Source of the DNA: JBMOJK01 sp049315825
Lineage (GTDB): Bacteria; Patescibacteriota; Gracilibacteria; BD1-5; UBA2023
NCBI GenBank assembly: GCA_049315825.1
Contig: JBMOJK010000001.1
Location: 1-64,000 of the forward strand
DNA length: 64,000 nucleotides
Direction: 5' to 3'
Position 1 is the first letter of the stretch; every line of letters begins with the position of its first letter. Of this stretch, positions 1-9,700 are shown piece by piece. The translations under genes were made by a program, and so were the position numbers. The notes under the pieces are model-generated. The model was given only the letters and a program-made list of their open reading frames with translations, was not told where the DNA came from and ran no database searches.

Positions 1-90
1 TGGCGGAGGATAAGAGATTCGAACTCTTGAGGCGATTGCTCGCCTGCACCCTTTCCAAGGGTGTGCACTCGGCCACTATGCGAATCCTCC
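1..90 (-). tRNA. tRNA-Ser (GGA)
   Basis: Read on the minus strand this folds as a class II tRNA with a long variable arm. The anticodon loop is TTGGAAA, giving anticodon GGA (serine). The T-arm sequence GTTCGAATC is present and the 3' CCA is encoded at positions 1-3. The window starts at the last base of the CCA. Confidence 0.93.
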
Positions 91-184
91 AGAAAGCTGG
101 CAGAGTATAGCAAAACCGCAAAAAGTGTAAAGCAGATAATCCCGTTCTCTCAAAAAGCCGACTTTTCTTTCATGGAGGGCCGTG

Positions 185-190
185 TATAAT
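185..190 (+). promoter_or_regulatory. -10 element of the khpB promoter
   Basis: A perfect TATAAT preceded by TG (TGTATAAT, an extended -10) lies 13 bases upstream of the khpB start codon. No good -35 hexamer is visible, which fits an extended -10 promoter. The leader would be only a few bases long. Confidence 0.45.
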
Positions 191-203
191 ACAAGAAAAG
201 CCT

Positions 204-716
204 ATGAAAGACTCGATTCAAGAACTTTCCACAAAATTTTTCTCGCTCATGAGTGTTGCAGTCGACTCGATTGAAGTTACTGCAGAGGATGTTGAGCGGC
301 ATATTTATCGTATAACGGTAAAGACGCCAGACTCCAAACTCCTCATCGGAGTGCACGGTCAAACACTCGACCTTACCACGCACCTCCTCTCGCGCATGAT
401 CGAGAAGGAACATCAAAGAACTGTGACGGTACACCTTGAAGTTAACGATTATCTCAAAAGCAAGGACGAGCGTTTGTATCGATACATCGATACAAAGATT
501 GCAGAAACCATCCAATCAGGCAACGAGATCACACTCTCATCGCTTACTGGATACGAACGCAAGAAGGTACACGCATATATCGCAGAGAAAAACATCACAT
601 GACTTCGCGTCTGGAGTAGTGGGGACAACAGCGAGCGCGTGATGCACCTTTGATACGAGAAACAAGGAACAGAAACTCGTATGCAAGAATTAACCGAAGA
701 TGGAATTGGTATCTAA
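204..716 (+). CDS. khpB: KhpB/Jag-type KH-R3H RNA-binding protein
   Basis: A 170-residue protein of the Jag/KhpB/SpoIIIJ-associated family, cytoplasmic single-strand nucleic-acid binders. A KH-type segment (about residues 35-75, with LLIGVHGQTLD in place of the usual LIGKRGETLD) is followed by an R3H domain with the ERKKVH signature near residue 115. Two in-frame UGA codons (600-602 and 651-653) must be read as glycine. Without that the R3H domain is cut right after its first helix. The frame then runs to TAA at 714-716. The N-terminal Jag_N domain of longer homologues is absent. The next gene starts two bases after the stop, so they are probably co-transcribed. Family assignment is firm; the role is inferred. 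Confidence 0.85.
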
Positions 717-717
717 T

Positions 718-1863
718 ATGAAATATTTTCTCATCATTATTGCACTGCTCGGACTCTCGGGCTGGGCATTTTTTTCTGTAGGAACGGGTCTCAATTATGA
801 GACACACACTACGATCCACAGATCGGTGATCAACCATCCAGAATTCATTCCAACTGCCAAGGCGGTTCGTATGGCAAGTTCAGGATTTGAAAGTATTGTG
901 GCTGATTTTTATTGGCTGGGAAGCATCCAGTATATCGGATCCAACGCGATCAGCGCTGAGTATAAAAAATACCTCGGACGCATGCTCGAGCTGGTAACGG
1001 ATCTTTCACCACATTTTACTTATCCGTATGAAATCGGACTTCTGCTCATCCCGGATGTAAATGAGCGCTACGAGAATATCAGTAAAGAGGAAGCAAAACT
1101 TCGAATCCAAGAGGCTATCGCACTCGGAGAAAAAGGCATCAGAAATACGTGTGATATGCAGAAAATCGAGGCAATCAAAAAGGAATTCGATCTCAAGAAA
1201 CTCTTCTCAGACACCTCTCTTGCAAATGCCTGCGAAAATCCGATGATCCCCTACTATCTCGCCTACGTTTCATACTGGAGTGAGCACAATCCCCAAAAGG
1301 CTTCCGAATGGTACCGCATCACCGGGACGCACACCGATGCGCCGAAGGGTGCTCGTATCATGAGTGCTATCATGCAGTGAAAAACAGGAAACCGTGAAAA
1401 GGCAATCATCATGTTTCTCTCACTTGCACAGTGACTCGATCCAACAAAAGATGGACTGTGCTCGAAGATGTCTATCTGACTCCAAAACATCCTCATCCCA
1501 GGCTTTGCAAACGGAGGAAAACTCACGAAAGATTTTCTCATAGAAGTAACCGCAGCCGCTAACAAGGCACAAGATGCACTCAAGGAAGATCAAAAAGAAA
1601 TCGAGAAAAATGATATATCCATGTACTGTTCATCGTACCTCAACAAAGCGGTTCGTGAGATGAATCTACAATACATCCAAGATGCAGACACGAAGTATTT
1701 CCAAGCAACAGGAAAGCATGCCAAGGATGCGAAGACTCTCTTCGACCAGAAGTACATGAATTATCTCCCACGTGACTACCAAAAAGGTGGGGCCGATAGC
1801 GAGATCATCTATGTCTGGAACGAAGAATCTCAGTCTTGGGACTTCGAGATGGGGAAATATTAG
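718..1863 (+). CDS. Membrane-anchored protein of unknown function
   Basis: A 381-residue protein with one N-terminal membrane segment (residues 3-22) and a large soluble, helix-rich remainder, presumably extracytoplasmic. Residues around 60-80 (FESIVADFYWLGSIQYIG) resemble the start of TPR-like proteins seen in other bacteria, and the helix periodicity suits TPR-type repeats, but no canonical repeat is clear. UGA at 1378, 1432 and 1477 is read as glycine; without it the gene falls into two pieces. ATG 718 is preferred because it follows the khpB stop by one base. ATG 700, overlapping khpB, is possible. I do not recognise the family with certainty. Confidence 0.75.
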
Positions 1864-1868
1864 ATTTT

Positions 1869-1898
1869 AAAAAAAGAGCGGTTAAACCGCTCTTTTTT
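1869..1898. terminator. Bidirectional rho-independent terminator
   Basis: The inverted repeat AAGAGCGGTT/AACCGCTCTT is flanked by an A-run on the left and a T-run on the right, so it can terminate both the plus-strand gene ending at 1863 and the minus-strand pilus operon ending at 1897. Confidence 0.85.
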
Positions 1899-2790
1899 AT
1901 TTCACAAACAGACTGTATTTTAGTGCATCGAAGAGTTTGGATTTATCTTCGGTGAGTTCAAGATTAACGATAGAGTTTTTGATCTTGGCAGAAGCAACGA
2001 TGCGAGAACTTGGGAGACTGAAGAGTGTCGGAGATGTGATCGAATAGCTCATCGCGGTGTTGTTTGCATTGTAGAGGACGAGATAGTTTTCTCGGTATTG
2101 TGCGATGAAGTTTTCCATGTTGGAGGCAGACTCAGAGAGTTCTCCGCCAGCATATTTCTTTATGCTTCAAGCGTGCATCATGCTGGGCTGAAGCGCAGAA
2201 TCACTCGTTACACCGATCGCTTGATTTTGATCGCCTTTCCCAGAAAGACCGAAGGTTTTCCCGGTTGCGTCGTTTCCGATGATATTCCAGACGATCGGAG
2301 CAGTAACCTTGAGCGTAAATTCATTCGTGCTCTTATAGTCATCAAATCCATCGGCTGCCGTTGGCTTTCGGGGGTCTTTCCAGACCTTTCCATTGGACTG
2401 GGTAAGTGTTTTCCCTGCTTCGTAAAAAAGTGGGATAATTTCAAAGCCTTGTGGTGCGATAGTTCAAGAATACGATTGTGCAACACCGCTCAGAGTATAA
2501 CTCATCTGTGGGGCACGCTTATCACCCGACTGACTAAACATTTTCCCGTCATTACTCGCAATATCAAGGTCATCACCAAATCCTTCTCGGTGATTTTTCA
2601 CCTTAAGCAGCGCATATTCCATCGATCATTCTGCTGCATGATACGAAGAAACGCCGTCATAGAGAGCACGATTGATCTGGCTTTCTGATAAGAATAAGAA
2701 CAGAACTCCTGCCGAGAGAACGATCAAAAAACCAGTAAGTAACACGGCAACAATAGTGGAGAAACCTCCGTTCGATCGAATGGTAGACAT
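1897..2790 (-). CDS. PilX-like pilus-associated protein
   Basis: A 297-residue protein, the last gene of the type IV pilus operon. Residues 8-33 form a hydrophobic helix beginning GGFSTIVAVLLTGFLIVLS, prepilin-like but lacking the Glu at +5. This is the pattern of PilX-type proteins rather than major pilins. The rest is a soluble, beta-rich, periplasmic-type domain. UGA codons (complement of 2626-2628, 2464-2466 and 2167-2169) encode glycine and otherwise split the gene. The start codon ATG shares its last bases with the stop of the upstream pilin gene, indicating translational coupling. PilX assignment rests on position and topology, so it is tentative. Confidence 0.7.
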
Positions 2791-3467
2791 TAGCGAGCTT
2801 TATAGAGTTTTTCAGAAATAGTCGTCTGGATAGGCATCGTGAGGGATTCGATGATCTGCGCGGAAAGTCCTTGTTTTGCCGCAGGAGCAAGGAGAAACGA
2901 AAGTGTTACTTTCCCTTCTGAGTCAGTATTGGAGGCAAAAGTCTTTGAGTCCACTCCTGAGATGAAGAATTTAAGATTATCGAGCTTCACACTCTTGTCT
3001 GTGATGCGAATGCGCTGTCCATCAGGAAGTTCCCGTCATAGATAGCAGTCTGTATCGGTTGCCTGACACATACTCGGAAGTGATGCAAGGTTGTCGTGCA
3101 TCAGATAGTACGATACAAAACAATCATTCCCTCCTGGACAGTCTGCTGGGGCAACTTTTGTTATAAGCACACGAGATCCTGATCCTGCGTACTCAGTATT
3201 TCCAGCTACTCATGGACAGTCATTCGATGATGCTGCTGTGTGATTATAGCAGCTGAATGCTATGCCATTTTCTCGGATATCTTTCGCGATAATTTCGGTG
3301 ATATTTCGAGCATTTTCCTGGAGTGATCTCGAAACCGCAAGTCGCTTATTAAGTGCGATGATATTGGAATAAATCCCAAATACGCTCACCATAATAAACG
3401 ACAATATCGTAACTGCGATAATGATTTCTATGAGCGTAAAACCGTGCTTTTGCATTATTTTTTCCAA
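2790..3467 (-). CDS. Type IV prepilin-like protein (PilW/GspJ position)
   Basis: A 225-residue prepilin with a class III signal: KHGFTLIEIIIAVTILSF near residues 7-25, cleavage expected between G and F, Glu at +5. A C-terminal domain with several cysteine-containing loops (DCPG repeats around residue 110) follows the N-terminal helix. UGA codons, including the complement of 3210-3212 and 3036-3038, are read as glycine. The gene overlaps the upstream pilin by 13 bases and the downstream one by one base. Order in the operon suggests the PilW/GspJ minor-pilin role at the pilus tip (inference). Confidence 0.8.
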
Positions 3468-4063
3468 TCAGTAAGTATCGTGTACATGGAGAATTCGCGA
3501 TATCCACCTTCCGTTGTCGCAAAATACGCCGTGAGCATAAGTGCGCTTGGCACCGTGATTGCGCCCGTCTTTACTGGTTCTACTTTGAGATAGCTATAGT
3601 ACAGCGAACGTTTCATATTCGTCGTACATTGGTGCGTGTATCGACCAAGGTCATCGATACACAGTCGAAGTGAAGTGGAATTTCGAGGGTTATTTGCCTC
3701 GGAGATCGTAACCGCTTTGGGATCAATAGAAGTCCCGAGCGAGATCAGTCGGATCGGAGATGCCGGATCGTAATTATTTTCGATCGTGTAGTATCCGGGT
3801 GTCAGCTCACAAGAGCCCGTACACAGCGATGGGAAGCTCTTGAGAGAAATCCAATTACGCAGCGCAAGATAGTTGGTGTCTCGGATGTTTTTCACAAGTT
3901 CGAGCTGTTCACGCAGGACATTTGCAGAAAGAATCTCTTGCTTGGAACGAAGCGAAAGACTCATCGCACTCTTTACGAGTGCATAGGCTCACAAAAGACC
4001 CACCGTGAAGACGAGGATCGCCACCATAACTTCTATAATCGTAAATCCTTTGTGACTGCGCAT
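3455..4063 (-). CDS. Type IV prepilin-like protein (PilV/GspI position)
   Basis: A 202-residue prepilin starting MRSHKGFTIIEVMVAILV: basic leader, G|F cleavage site, Glu at +5, then a hydrophobic helix. The UGA read as glycine lies at the complement of 3989-3991, in the helix at GLLGAYAL. A standard-code reading would start after the signal and hide the prepilin motif. The soluble domain ends TILTDWKK. The start lies one base beyond the stop of the upstream pseudopilin gene, so the genes form one transcript. Confidence 0.82.
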
Positions 4064-4064
4064 A

Positions 4065-4571
4065 TTAGGGCTGTATATCAAAGTGTTTAGAGAGGGCTCA
4101 GGTTGTTGCTCATTTGAATCCAACGATTCCACCGGTAGCGGTTGTTCTTTTGATCTCCTGCTTTCCGGATGGAGCTCGGAAAATCACAACTGCCTCAGTA
4201 TCGTTTCCAATCTGTGAAATTTCTACCCTATCTTCGAGGCGAACAGATTCGATCAGCGCAGAGTTTGTGCTATCTGAAATATCCGAAGTCGTTGTAGTAA
4301 GCGCACGAATTTCTACAACCTTTGCTGATTTCTGGAAATACACCGCAATATCAGCATTCTTGTTCGTACCAGGAAAAGTATATCCCGTGGTCGACATGAG
4401 TCGTGCTTTGTTGATCGCTTGCTCGATCTTGTCCACCGAAAGCCCAACGCGAGCCTTATCCGTATAGAATCCATACGGAGCGTAAGTCAAAGTCATTAAA
4501 ATAGCTCAGATCGCAATAGCAACCATGAGCTCGACAAGGGTAAATGCGCGAGCAGAAACGAAACGATTCAT
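4065..4571 (-). CDS. Type IV pseudopilin (FimT/GspH-like)
   Basis: A 168-residue prepilin with leader MNRFVSARAFTLVELMVAI, in which the residue before the FTLVE motif is Ala rather than the usual Gly. It has Glu at +5 and a hydrophobic helix to residue 32. The remaining beta-rich domain resembles FimT/GspH minor pseudopilins in size. UGA glycines lie in the helix (complement of 4506-4508) and near the C-terminus (4110-4112 and 4098-4100), so the standard-code frame would lose both ends. The Ala-Phe junction may affect PilD cleavage. Sits between pilC and the other minor pilins. Confidence 0.8.
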
Positions 4572-4610
4572 GCAAGCAGTGTAGAGAAAAACTATGAAAA
4601 ATCAAAGCTA

Positions 4611-5699
4611 CTACCCAACTGTATCCGTAATCTTCAGAACGGCGGAAAATATCGCGAACGCGAACCAGAGCACGAAGATCCCCGCGAAGAGAATTGCTCC
4701 CGGTTCAACGAATTTCACGAGCATTGTAACTGAAGCGTCTACTTCTCGAGTGTACTGAGCGGCAATTTTCACGCAGACCTTGTTGATCGTAGATGTTTTC
4801 TCTCCCGCTCCAACAAGCTGGATGAAATCCTGAGTGAAAATCTGATGCTTTGGATCGACCTTCTCGAAGCTTTCCGCGATTTTCATCCCGGATTCTACAA
4901 GATTAGAAACCTGAAGAACCGCCTCTTCATAGACGAGATTATTGGTAGATTCACCAGTAAGCCGGAGTGTTTTGATGATCGGAATACCAGCACCAAGAAG
5001 CAATCCAAGTGTAGTCGATACACGAACGATCAGGTAGTTGCGGTAGACTCTTCCGATAAGCGGAACTCTAAGGATGATCGTATCGAAGTGCTTACGCCCC
5101 TGATAAGTTTTGATATAGCTGAAGATCCCAATCACGAGTCCTGCAATACCAAACACAATGATGAGAAAATTATTCGCAACAAAGTTGCTTGCGGCGATAA
5201 GTGAGACGGTCACCGCAGGAAGTTCTGTACCTGCGTTCTCGAAAAGTGGGAGAAGCTTTGGTACTACAAAGACCATGATCACCATGATGGCTGCAACCAA
5301 GAAAGCGAGGATGATCGCAGGATACACCATAGCTCCTTTGAGTTTTGAACTGAGTGTTTCTTGGTTACGAAGATCTTCTGCAAGACTAGAAAACGAGCGC
5401 TGGAGTGTACCAGACTGTTCACCTGCCTCAATGATCGAAACCTCACCACGATCAAATGCCCGAGGAAGTTTCTTCATAGCATTGCTCATGATATCCCCTG
5501 ACTCAACGAGCATAAGGAGCTCTGTTGCGTATTTGTAGAACAGAGGATTTTCTGTCTTTTCACAGAACGATCGGAGCGCATCGATGAAAGTAACGCCTCC
5601 ATCGATGAGATTAGAAAGGTGCTCATAGAAAAGTGCCTTCTCCTTAAGAGTGATACGATTCCAAAAATGAACGGGAACTTCTGCGAATTCTGTTGCCAT
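4611..5699 (-). CDS. pilC: Type IV pilus inner-membrane platform protein PilC/GspF
   Basis: A 362-residue polytopic inner-membrane protein of the GspF/PilC family, the platform on which the pilus assembly ATPases act. It has the two repeated T2SSF domains (about residues 20-140 and 225-345), each followed by membrane segments. Typical motifs are seen: LSNLIDGGVTFIDALRSF in the first repeat and LLLGAGIPIIKTL in the second. The length is slightly below the usual 400 because the N-terminal cytoplasmic extension is short. No UGA codon occurs. The PilB/PilT ATPases and PilQ are not in the window. Confidence 0.92.
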   Translation of the reverse strand: MATEFAEVPVHFWNRITLKEKALFYEHLSNLIDGGVTFIDALRSFCEKTENPLFYKYATELLMLVESGDIMSNAMKKLPRAFDRGEVSIIEAGEQSGTLQRSFSSLAEDLRNQETLSSKLKGAMVYPAIILAFLVAAIMVIMVFVVPKLLPLFENAGTELPAVTVSLIAASNFVANNFLIIVFGIAGLVIGIFSYIKTYQGRKHFDTIILRVPLIGRVYRNYLIVRVSTTLGLLLGAGIPIIKTLRLTGESTNNLVYEEAVLQVSNLVESGMKIAESFEKVDPKHQIFTQDFIQLVGAGEKTSTINKVCVKIAAQYTREVDASVTMLVKFVEPGAILFAGIFVLWFAFAIFSAVLKITDTVG

Positions 5700-5701
5700 G
5701 T

Positions 5702-6253
5702 TTACTTGATATAGTAAAGACCGAGTTGGATAGTTGCCGCGATAGGCGAAGCTGAGTTTGTGTCGTATGGGAACGAAAGTGCCTTAATCATATATCGGCG
5801 CTTTGCATTTTCACCCGTCAGATCATCGATAAGCGAGTTGAACCGTGTAAGATTTTCTGCCTGAACAGAAATATTTACACTTCCGAGAGAAATACCAGAT
5901 GGGAGTCGTTCACCCTGCTGAAATGATACGGCACCAATAGTTACGCCCGATCCAGAAACCGAGAAGAGACTTTCAAGAATCTGATCCTCGCGAAACTGAC
6001 CTGCGTATTTTTGTATATCAATCTGATTTTCTGGAAGATCAGCGGTTTGCTTGATCGCGCCAAGTGCATCGAGGGTCTTTCGCTTTTCTGCTGCCTCATG
6101 TTGAACATCTTCAAGAACAGAAGATTTATCCATCATCGTATACCCGAGGTCATACGTGAAGAATCCTCCGATGAAGAATCCAATCAGTACAAGAATTACT
6201 GGAAGAAATTGACCCGATGAGTTCTGAAATCGTACTGGAGTATTCGCTTTCAT
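5702..6253 (-). CDS. pilO: PilO-like pilus assembly protein
   Basis: A 183-residue bitopic membrane protein: a short cytoplasmic tail, one membrane helix (residues 15-38), a coiled-coil-like region (about 45-75), then a compact ferredoxin-like domain. This is the topology of PilO, which pairs with PilN in the inner-membrane alignment subcomplex. It lies two bases from pilC and one base after the PilN-like gene, in the usual N-O-C order. Sequence conservation in this family is low, so the assignment leans on topology and gene order. Confidence 0.78.
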   Translation of the reverse strand: MKANTPVRFQNSSGQFLPVILVLIGFFIGGFFTYDLGYTMMDKSSVLEDVQHEAAEKRKTLDALGAIKQTADLPENQIDIQKYAGQFREDQILESLFSVSGSGVTIGAVSFQQGERLPSGISLGSVNISVQAENLTRFNSLIDDLTGENAKRRYMIKALSFPYDTNSASPIAATIQLGLYYIK

Positions 6254-6254
6254 G

Positions 6255-6791
6255 TTATTTAATCTTAAAATCTACACCAAAACTTCGCTTATCTGAATCC
6301 CCGGATATCGAAGTCACCGGCGAGAGCATCAATGAACCCGAGTATGTATTCGTTCGGTAATCTCCGATCAACTTGATCACCTTGCGGATCGCATCGTCCG
6401 AAAGCCCCTTCTCGGCAGTCACTGAAGTCGCGATACGCCCAGGCTGATATGCAAATCCAGAAAATTGGATCAGATAGTCTCGGTGAATACGATCCAACTC
6501 TCGAACATAGTTCGATGCAATCGAACTCGTGATGCTCTTTATGATCTCAGGCTTAGCTTGCTTGAGAACTTCAGAAGCCTGGACTGTTGGGTCAGATTTG
6601 AGTGCCACAATGGAATCCTGGTATTCTTGAGATCGCTTCTTCTCAGCTTCGATTTGAGCATCGAGAGAACTGCTTCGATAGTAGAAAAACCCAGTAAGTG
6701 CAAGCACTACGAAAAGAAATACGCCAGAAAGAATAGTTGCGAGAGGAATTTTAGTTTTTGGACTCTCGACTTCGAGTGATGTATCGGTCAT
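6255..6791 (-). CDS. pilN: PilN-like pilus assembly protein
   Basis: A 178-residue protein with a cytoplasmic N-terminus (MTDTSLEVESPKTK), one membrane helix (residues 17-38), a coiled coil beginning SSSLDAQIEAEKKRSQEYQD, and an extracytoplasmic domain. It is the first gene of the pilus operon and fits PilN, the PilO partner. ATG 6791 is preferred over upstream in-frame starts because those would run through the divergent tsaE gene. PilM, which normally binds the PilN tail, is not encoded beside it. Confidence 0.7.
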   Translation of the reverse strand: MTDTSLEVESPKTKIPLATILSGVFLFVVLALTGFFYYRSSSLDAQIEAEKKRSQEYQDSIVALKSDPTVQASEVLKQAKPEIIKSITSSIASNYVRELDRIHRDYLIQFSGFAYQPGRIATSVTAEKGLSDDAIRKVIKLIGDYRTNTYSGSLMLSPVTSISGDSDKRSFGVDFKIK

Positions 6792-6833
6792 AGAAAAAAG
6801 TATTTCCTTCAGCCTAACATGAAGTGTAATTTG

Positions 6834-6862
6834 TTGCAAATTTCTGCTTGCGAGAATATATA
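6834..6862 (+). promoter_or_regulatory. tsaE promoter
   Basis: TTGCAA (6834-6839), a 17-base spacer and TATATA (6857-6862) lie 20 bases upstream of the tsaE ATG, in the divergent spacer with the pilus operon. Confidence 0.5.
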
Positions 6863-6881
6863 CTTCCCTACAATAACCTGC

Positions 6882-7277
6882 ATGACCATCCAAGAAAACG
6901 AACTTTCTACCCTCGATATCACACTCAAACCTGGCGATACAGTATATCTCTATGGTGACCTTTGAGCCGGGAAAACAACCCTCGTGCGTACGCTCATCCA
7001 TAAACTGACTGGTGAGAATACGATAGTTCGCAGTCCGACCTATACATATTTCTCCAAATACGAGCCCAATATCTATCACTTCGATCTCTATCGTATCGAC
7101 GACTACGAGACTTTTACCAATATCGGAGCCGAGGATATTTTTGCGGATCAGAATGCAATCCGACTCGTAGAATGGCCCGAGCTACTCGAAGGAATCTATG
7201 CTCCAACCATCACCATCGAACTCAAAAAAATTCCTGAGAACCAGGAACTTCGAGAGATTACAATTGTGCGACATTAG
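6882..7277 (+). CDS. tsaE: tRNA N6-threonylcarbamoyladenosine biosynthesis ATPase TsaE
   Basis: A 131-residue P-loop ATPase that works with TsaB/TsaD to make t6A37 in ANN-decoding tRNAs. The Walker A motif reads YGDL-G-AGKTTLVRTL and its first conserved glycine is encoded by UGA at 6963-6965, one of the clearest proofs of recoding in the window. The family signatures SPTYTYFSKYE, IYHFDLYRID and LVEWPELLEG follow in the expected order, and length is normal. The gene converges with the PrsW-like gene, overlapping it by four bases at the stops. Confidence 0.95.
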
Positions 7278-8218
7278 GACTGTGCTCGTTCATCGAAGAA
7301 TACCTTCGTAAAGAAGAAATACCCCACAATCGCATAGATCGCTATGATCCCTGTTTTCCCATATGTCAGGGAAATATCGAAGAGTGCGTGCACTCCGATA
7401 GCCAGGAAGAATGCAAGGATAAATTTACCGTACATCGATCGGTTTTGTGCTGCGATATATCGCCCAAATCCAAGTGCGAAGACGAGCGCAGCAAAGATAT
7501 GCAAGAGGAGTGAAACGATCGATCGTGAGATCAGCGTCCCGAGAAACGATGAGGAAAACATCCCGTTCTCCAATGCAAGATGGATGAGATAATACACATT
7601 CTCCAAGAATGCGAACCCAAGCGCGGTAAATACCGCAGTGAGTGCGATATACTTTGGAGTGATTTCCGCAGTTTCAAGAGACGGATAGAGCGCGAAATGC
7701 TTCGTCGCCTCTTCGAGTGCTCCAATGAAAAGATACGCGAGCGTGATCGATCCGAGCGAAGCGAGCGTTGCCCCCAAGAGTTCGATCTGTGTATCCCCTA
7801 CCGCACTCTTTCCTCCGAGCAAGAAACTCATCCCCAGAAAAGCGAGCACAAACAATCCAATCACCCCCACAGAACGCATCATCAATCCGAATCGTCCGAC
7901 GATCTGTTTATAAAATACAGCGCAAAGAACACCCAAAAAGAGAATAATCGGGAGTCCATACGAAACCAGAAGACTCTCTATAAAGCTGAGTGAAATACTC
8001 GGAGCGGACAAATATGAGAAAATACTCTGTGCCGAAAAAAACTCAAATATCTCTTTTGAGTGTACGATCGGCAAAACACTGAGGCTTCCTGCGAATATCC
8101 CGATGAAAAAACGTGTTGCTGAAAGTTTTGAGTTTTGAGCATACGAGAAAAGGTATCCCCAAAAAACGATTGGAAGAAACACGAGTGCGATCGAGATGAT
8201 GATTCGCAGGATTTCCAT
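7274..8218 (-). CDS. PrsW-like intramembrane protease family protein
   Basis: A 314-residue polytopic membrane protein with about nine hydrophobic segments. The diagnostic PrsW motifs sit in consecutive helices: GALEEATKH (EExxK-type), GFAFLENVYYL and GVHALFDIS near the C-terminus. Family members include the site-1 protease that cleaves anti-sigma factor RsiW in Bacillus; no anti-sigma factor is nearby, so the substrate is unknown. No UGA codon. Its start codon overlaps the stop of the small membrane gene upstream, giving a coupled pair. Confidence 0.82.
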   Translation of the reverse strand: MEILRIIISIALVFLPIVFWGYLFSYAQNSKLSATRFFIGIFAGSLSVLPIVHSKEIFEFFSAQSIFSYLSAPSISLSFIESLLVSYGLPIILFLGVLCAVFYKQIVGRFGLMMRSVGVIGLFVLAFLGMSFLLGGKSAVGDTQIELLGATLASLGSITLAYLFIGALEEATKHFALYPSLETAEITPKYIALTAVFTALGFAFLENVYYLIHLALENGMFSSSFLGTLISRSIVSLLLHIFAALVFALGFGRYIAAQNRSMYGKFILAFFLAIGVHALFDISLTYGKTGIIAIYAIVGYFFFTKVFFDERAQS

Positions 8219-8418
8219 TATTTCTTTTTCTTGTAGATCTCGTACCCTCCGAATGAAATTGACTCCGAACCTTCCTTACCGTTTGAGAAAATTCCTGAAA
8301 TAAAGAGAAACTGTGTACCGATTGCGATGCAGAGCATGGCTACGATATAAGCAATGAGGTCAGGCTTAATAAGAACAAGAAGTCCAAACACTATGAGTGT
8401 TGCGCCAGTAGTTCGCAT
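8218..8418 (-). CDS. Small two-helix membrane protein (DUF3096-like)
   Basis: A 66-residue protein with two membrane helices (about residues 5-23 and 24-45) and a Lys-rich tail (IYKKKK). The pattern GLLVLIKPDLIAYIVAMLCI resembles the short DUF3096 proteins. The stop overlaps the start of the PrsW-like gene (ATAATG arrangement), so the two are probably translated together. Function unknown. Confidence 0.7.
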   Translation of the reverse strand: MRTTGATLIVFGLLVLIKPDLIAYIVAMLCIAIGTQFLFISGIFSNGKEGSESISFGGYEIYKKKK

Positions 8419-8439
8419 ATGAAAAAAGTTAAGAAAGTA

Positions 8440-9699
8440 TTATGCAACTTCAACGTATTCGATGTGTGCGCCGAGTTTTGTAAGTTTCCCGATGATATCT
8501 TCATATCCTCGGTCGATATACTCAACATTGGTAACAAATGTCTCCCCTTCTGCGATCAGTCCTGCTACGATCATCGCAGCTCCTGCACGTAGATCCCAGC
8601 TAGAGACGGTTGCTGCGCGAAGAGGTGTAGGTCCGAAAAGGAGTGCCTCGTGCGGATTGAGGACCGCAACATGCCCCTTCATCTTCTCGAGTTCGAGCAG
8701 ATAGTTAAATCGTCCTTCGTAGAGTACTTCATGGATACGAGAGATTCCGTCCGCCTGGGTCAGGAGGATGGCAAGTGGAGATTGGAGATCCGATGGAACA
8801 CCCGGGAATACATTCGTCTGAACATCGATCGCTTTGAGGTGTTCAGCACGGTAGACTCGAAGCGTATCGTTTCCGAGATCTTCTGTGTGCACCCCCGCAA
8901 CTGAGAGTCGCTCGAGGAATCGATTGAGATCCGGGATGCACGCATGTTCGATGTCGATGTATTTTTCACTCGCGAGTGCACCGATCACGACGAAAGTTCC
9001 AGACTCGAGATAGTCGTAGGCGACGGTATATTCTGCGTGTTCAGGAAGTTCCGTCACCCCCTTGATAACAATAACATGGTCATATCGTGTCTCGATCTCG
9101 ATCCCCTGTGCACGGAAGAAATTCACAAGATCGATCACGTGTGGTTCGTACGCGGCGTTGTGGATATACGTTACCCCGTCACGAAGCACACTCGCTGTGA
9201 GGAGATTCTCCGTCGCAGTTACCATCGCGTTTGCCTTGAGATGGATTTCACCAGATCGCTTCGAACCAAAAAGTTCAAAAAGTTCTTCCTGTCCAGTGAG
9301 CTCATACCCCAGATCCATAAGACCCGCGATGTGCTCACCGATTGGTCGCTTCCCAAGGTTACATCCACCTGGGAATGGAAATACAGCGCGCCCAAATTGA
9401 GAAAGAAGCGCCGGGAGCAAAAGGATACTGATGCGGATCTTCTTCATGCGTTCGCGATCGATCGTTGCATCGTTGGGAGTCTTCCACTCAAGTGTAAGAT
9501 CATTGCCCTCGAAAGTCGCTTCCACCCCCATCGTTCGGATGATGTCGATGAGATTTTTTACGTCACTAATGCGTGGTACGTTGTGAAGTGTTGATTTTTT
9601 GAACATCAAAGCCGCGCTGATGATCGGTGCTGCGGCATTTTTTGCACCTGAAATAGCAACCGTTCCTGAGAGTTTCTGTTTTCCTGATATTTTGAGCAT
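8440..9699 (-). CDS. murA: UDP-N-acetylglucosamine 1-carboxyvinyltransferase MurA
   Basis: A 419-residue cytoplasmic enzyme that transfers enolpyruvate from PEP to UDP-GlcNAc, the first committed step of peptidoglycan synthesis. It begins with the typical LSGTVAISGAKNAA segment, and the PEP-binding loop GGCNLGKRP keeps the catalytic cysteine (Cys113), so fosfomycin sensitivity would be expected. The C-terminus carries WDLRAGAAMIVAGL and the usual short tail. Full family length and no UGA codon. Transcribed after hrcA with one base between them. Confidence 0.97.
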   Translation of the reverse strand: MLKISGKQKLSGTVAISGAKNAAAPIISAALMFKKSTLHNVPRISDVKNLIDIIRTMGVEATFEGNDLTLEWKTPNDATIDRERMKKIRISILLLPALLSQFGRAVFPFPGGCNLGKRPIGEHIAGLMDLGYELTGQEELFELFGSKRSGEIHLKANAMVTATENLLTASVLRDGVTYIHNAAYEPHVIDLVNFFRAQGIEIETRYDHVIVIKGVTELPEHAEYTVAYDYLESGTFVVIGALASEKYIDIEHACIPDLNRFLERLSVAGVHTEDLGNDTLRVYRAEHLKAIDVQTNVFPGVPSDLQSPLAILLTQADGISRIHEVLYEGRFNYLLELEKMKGHVAVLNPHEALLFGPTPLRAATVSSWDLRAGAAMIVAGLIAEGETFVTNVEYIDRGYEDIIGKLTKLGAHIEYVEVA

Positions 9700-9700
9700 T

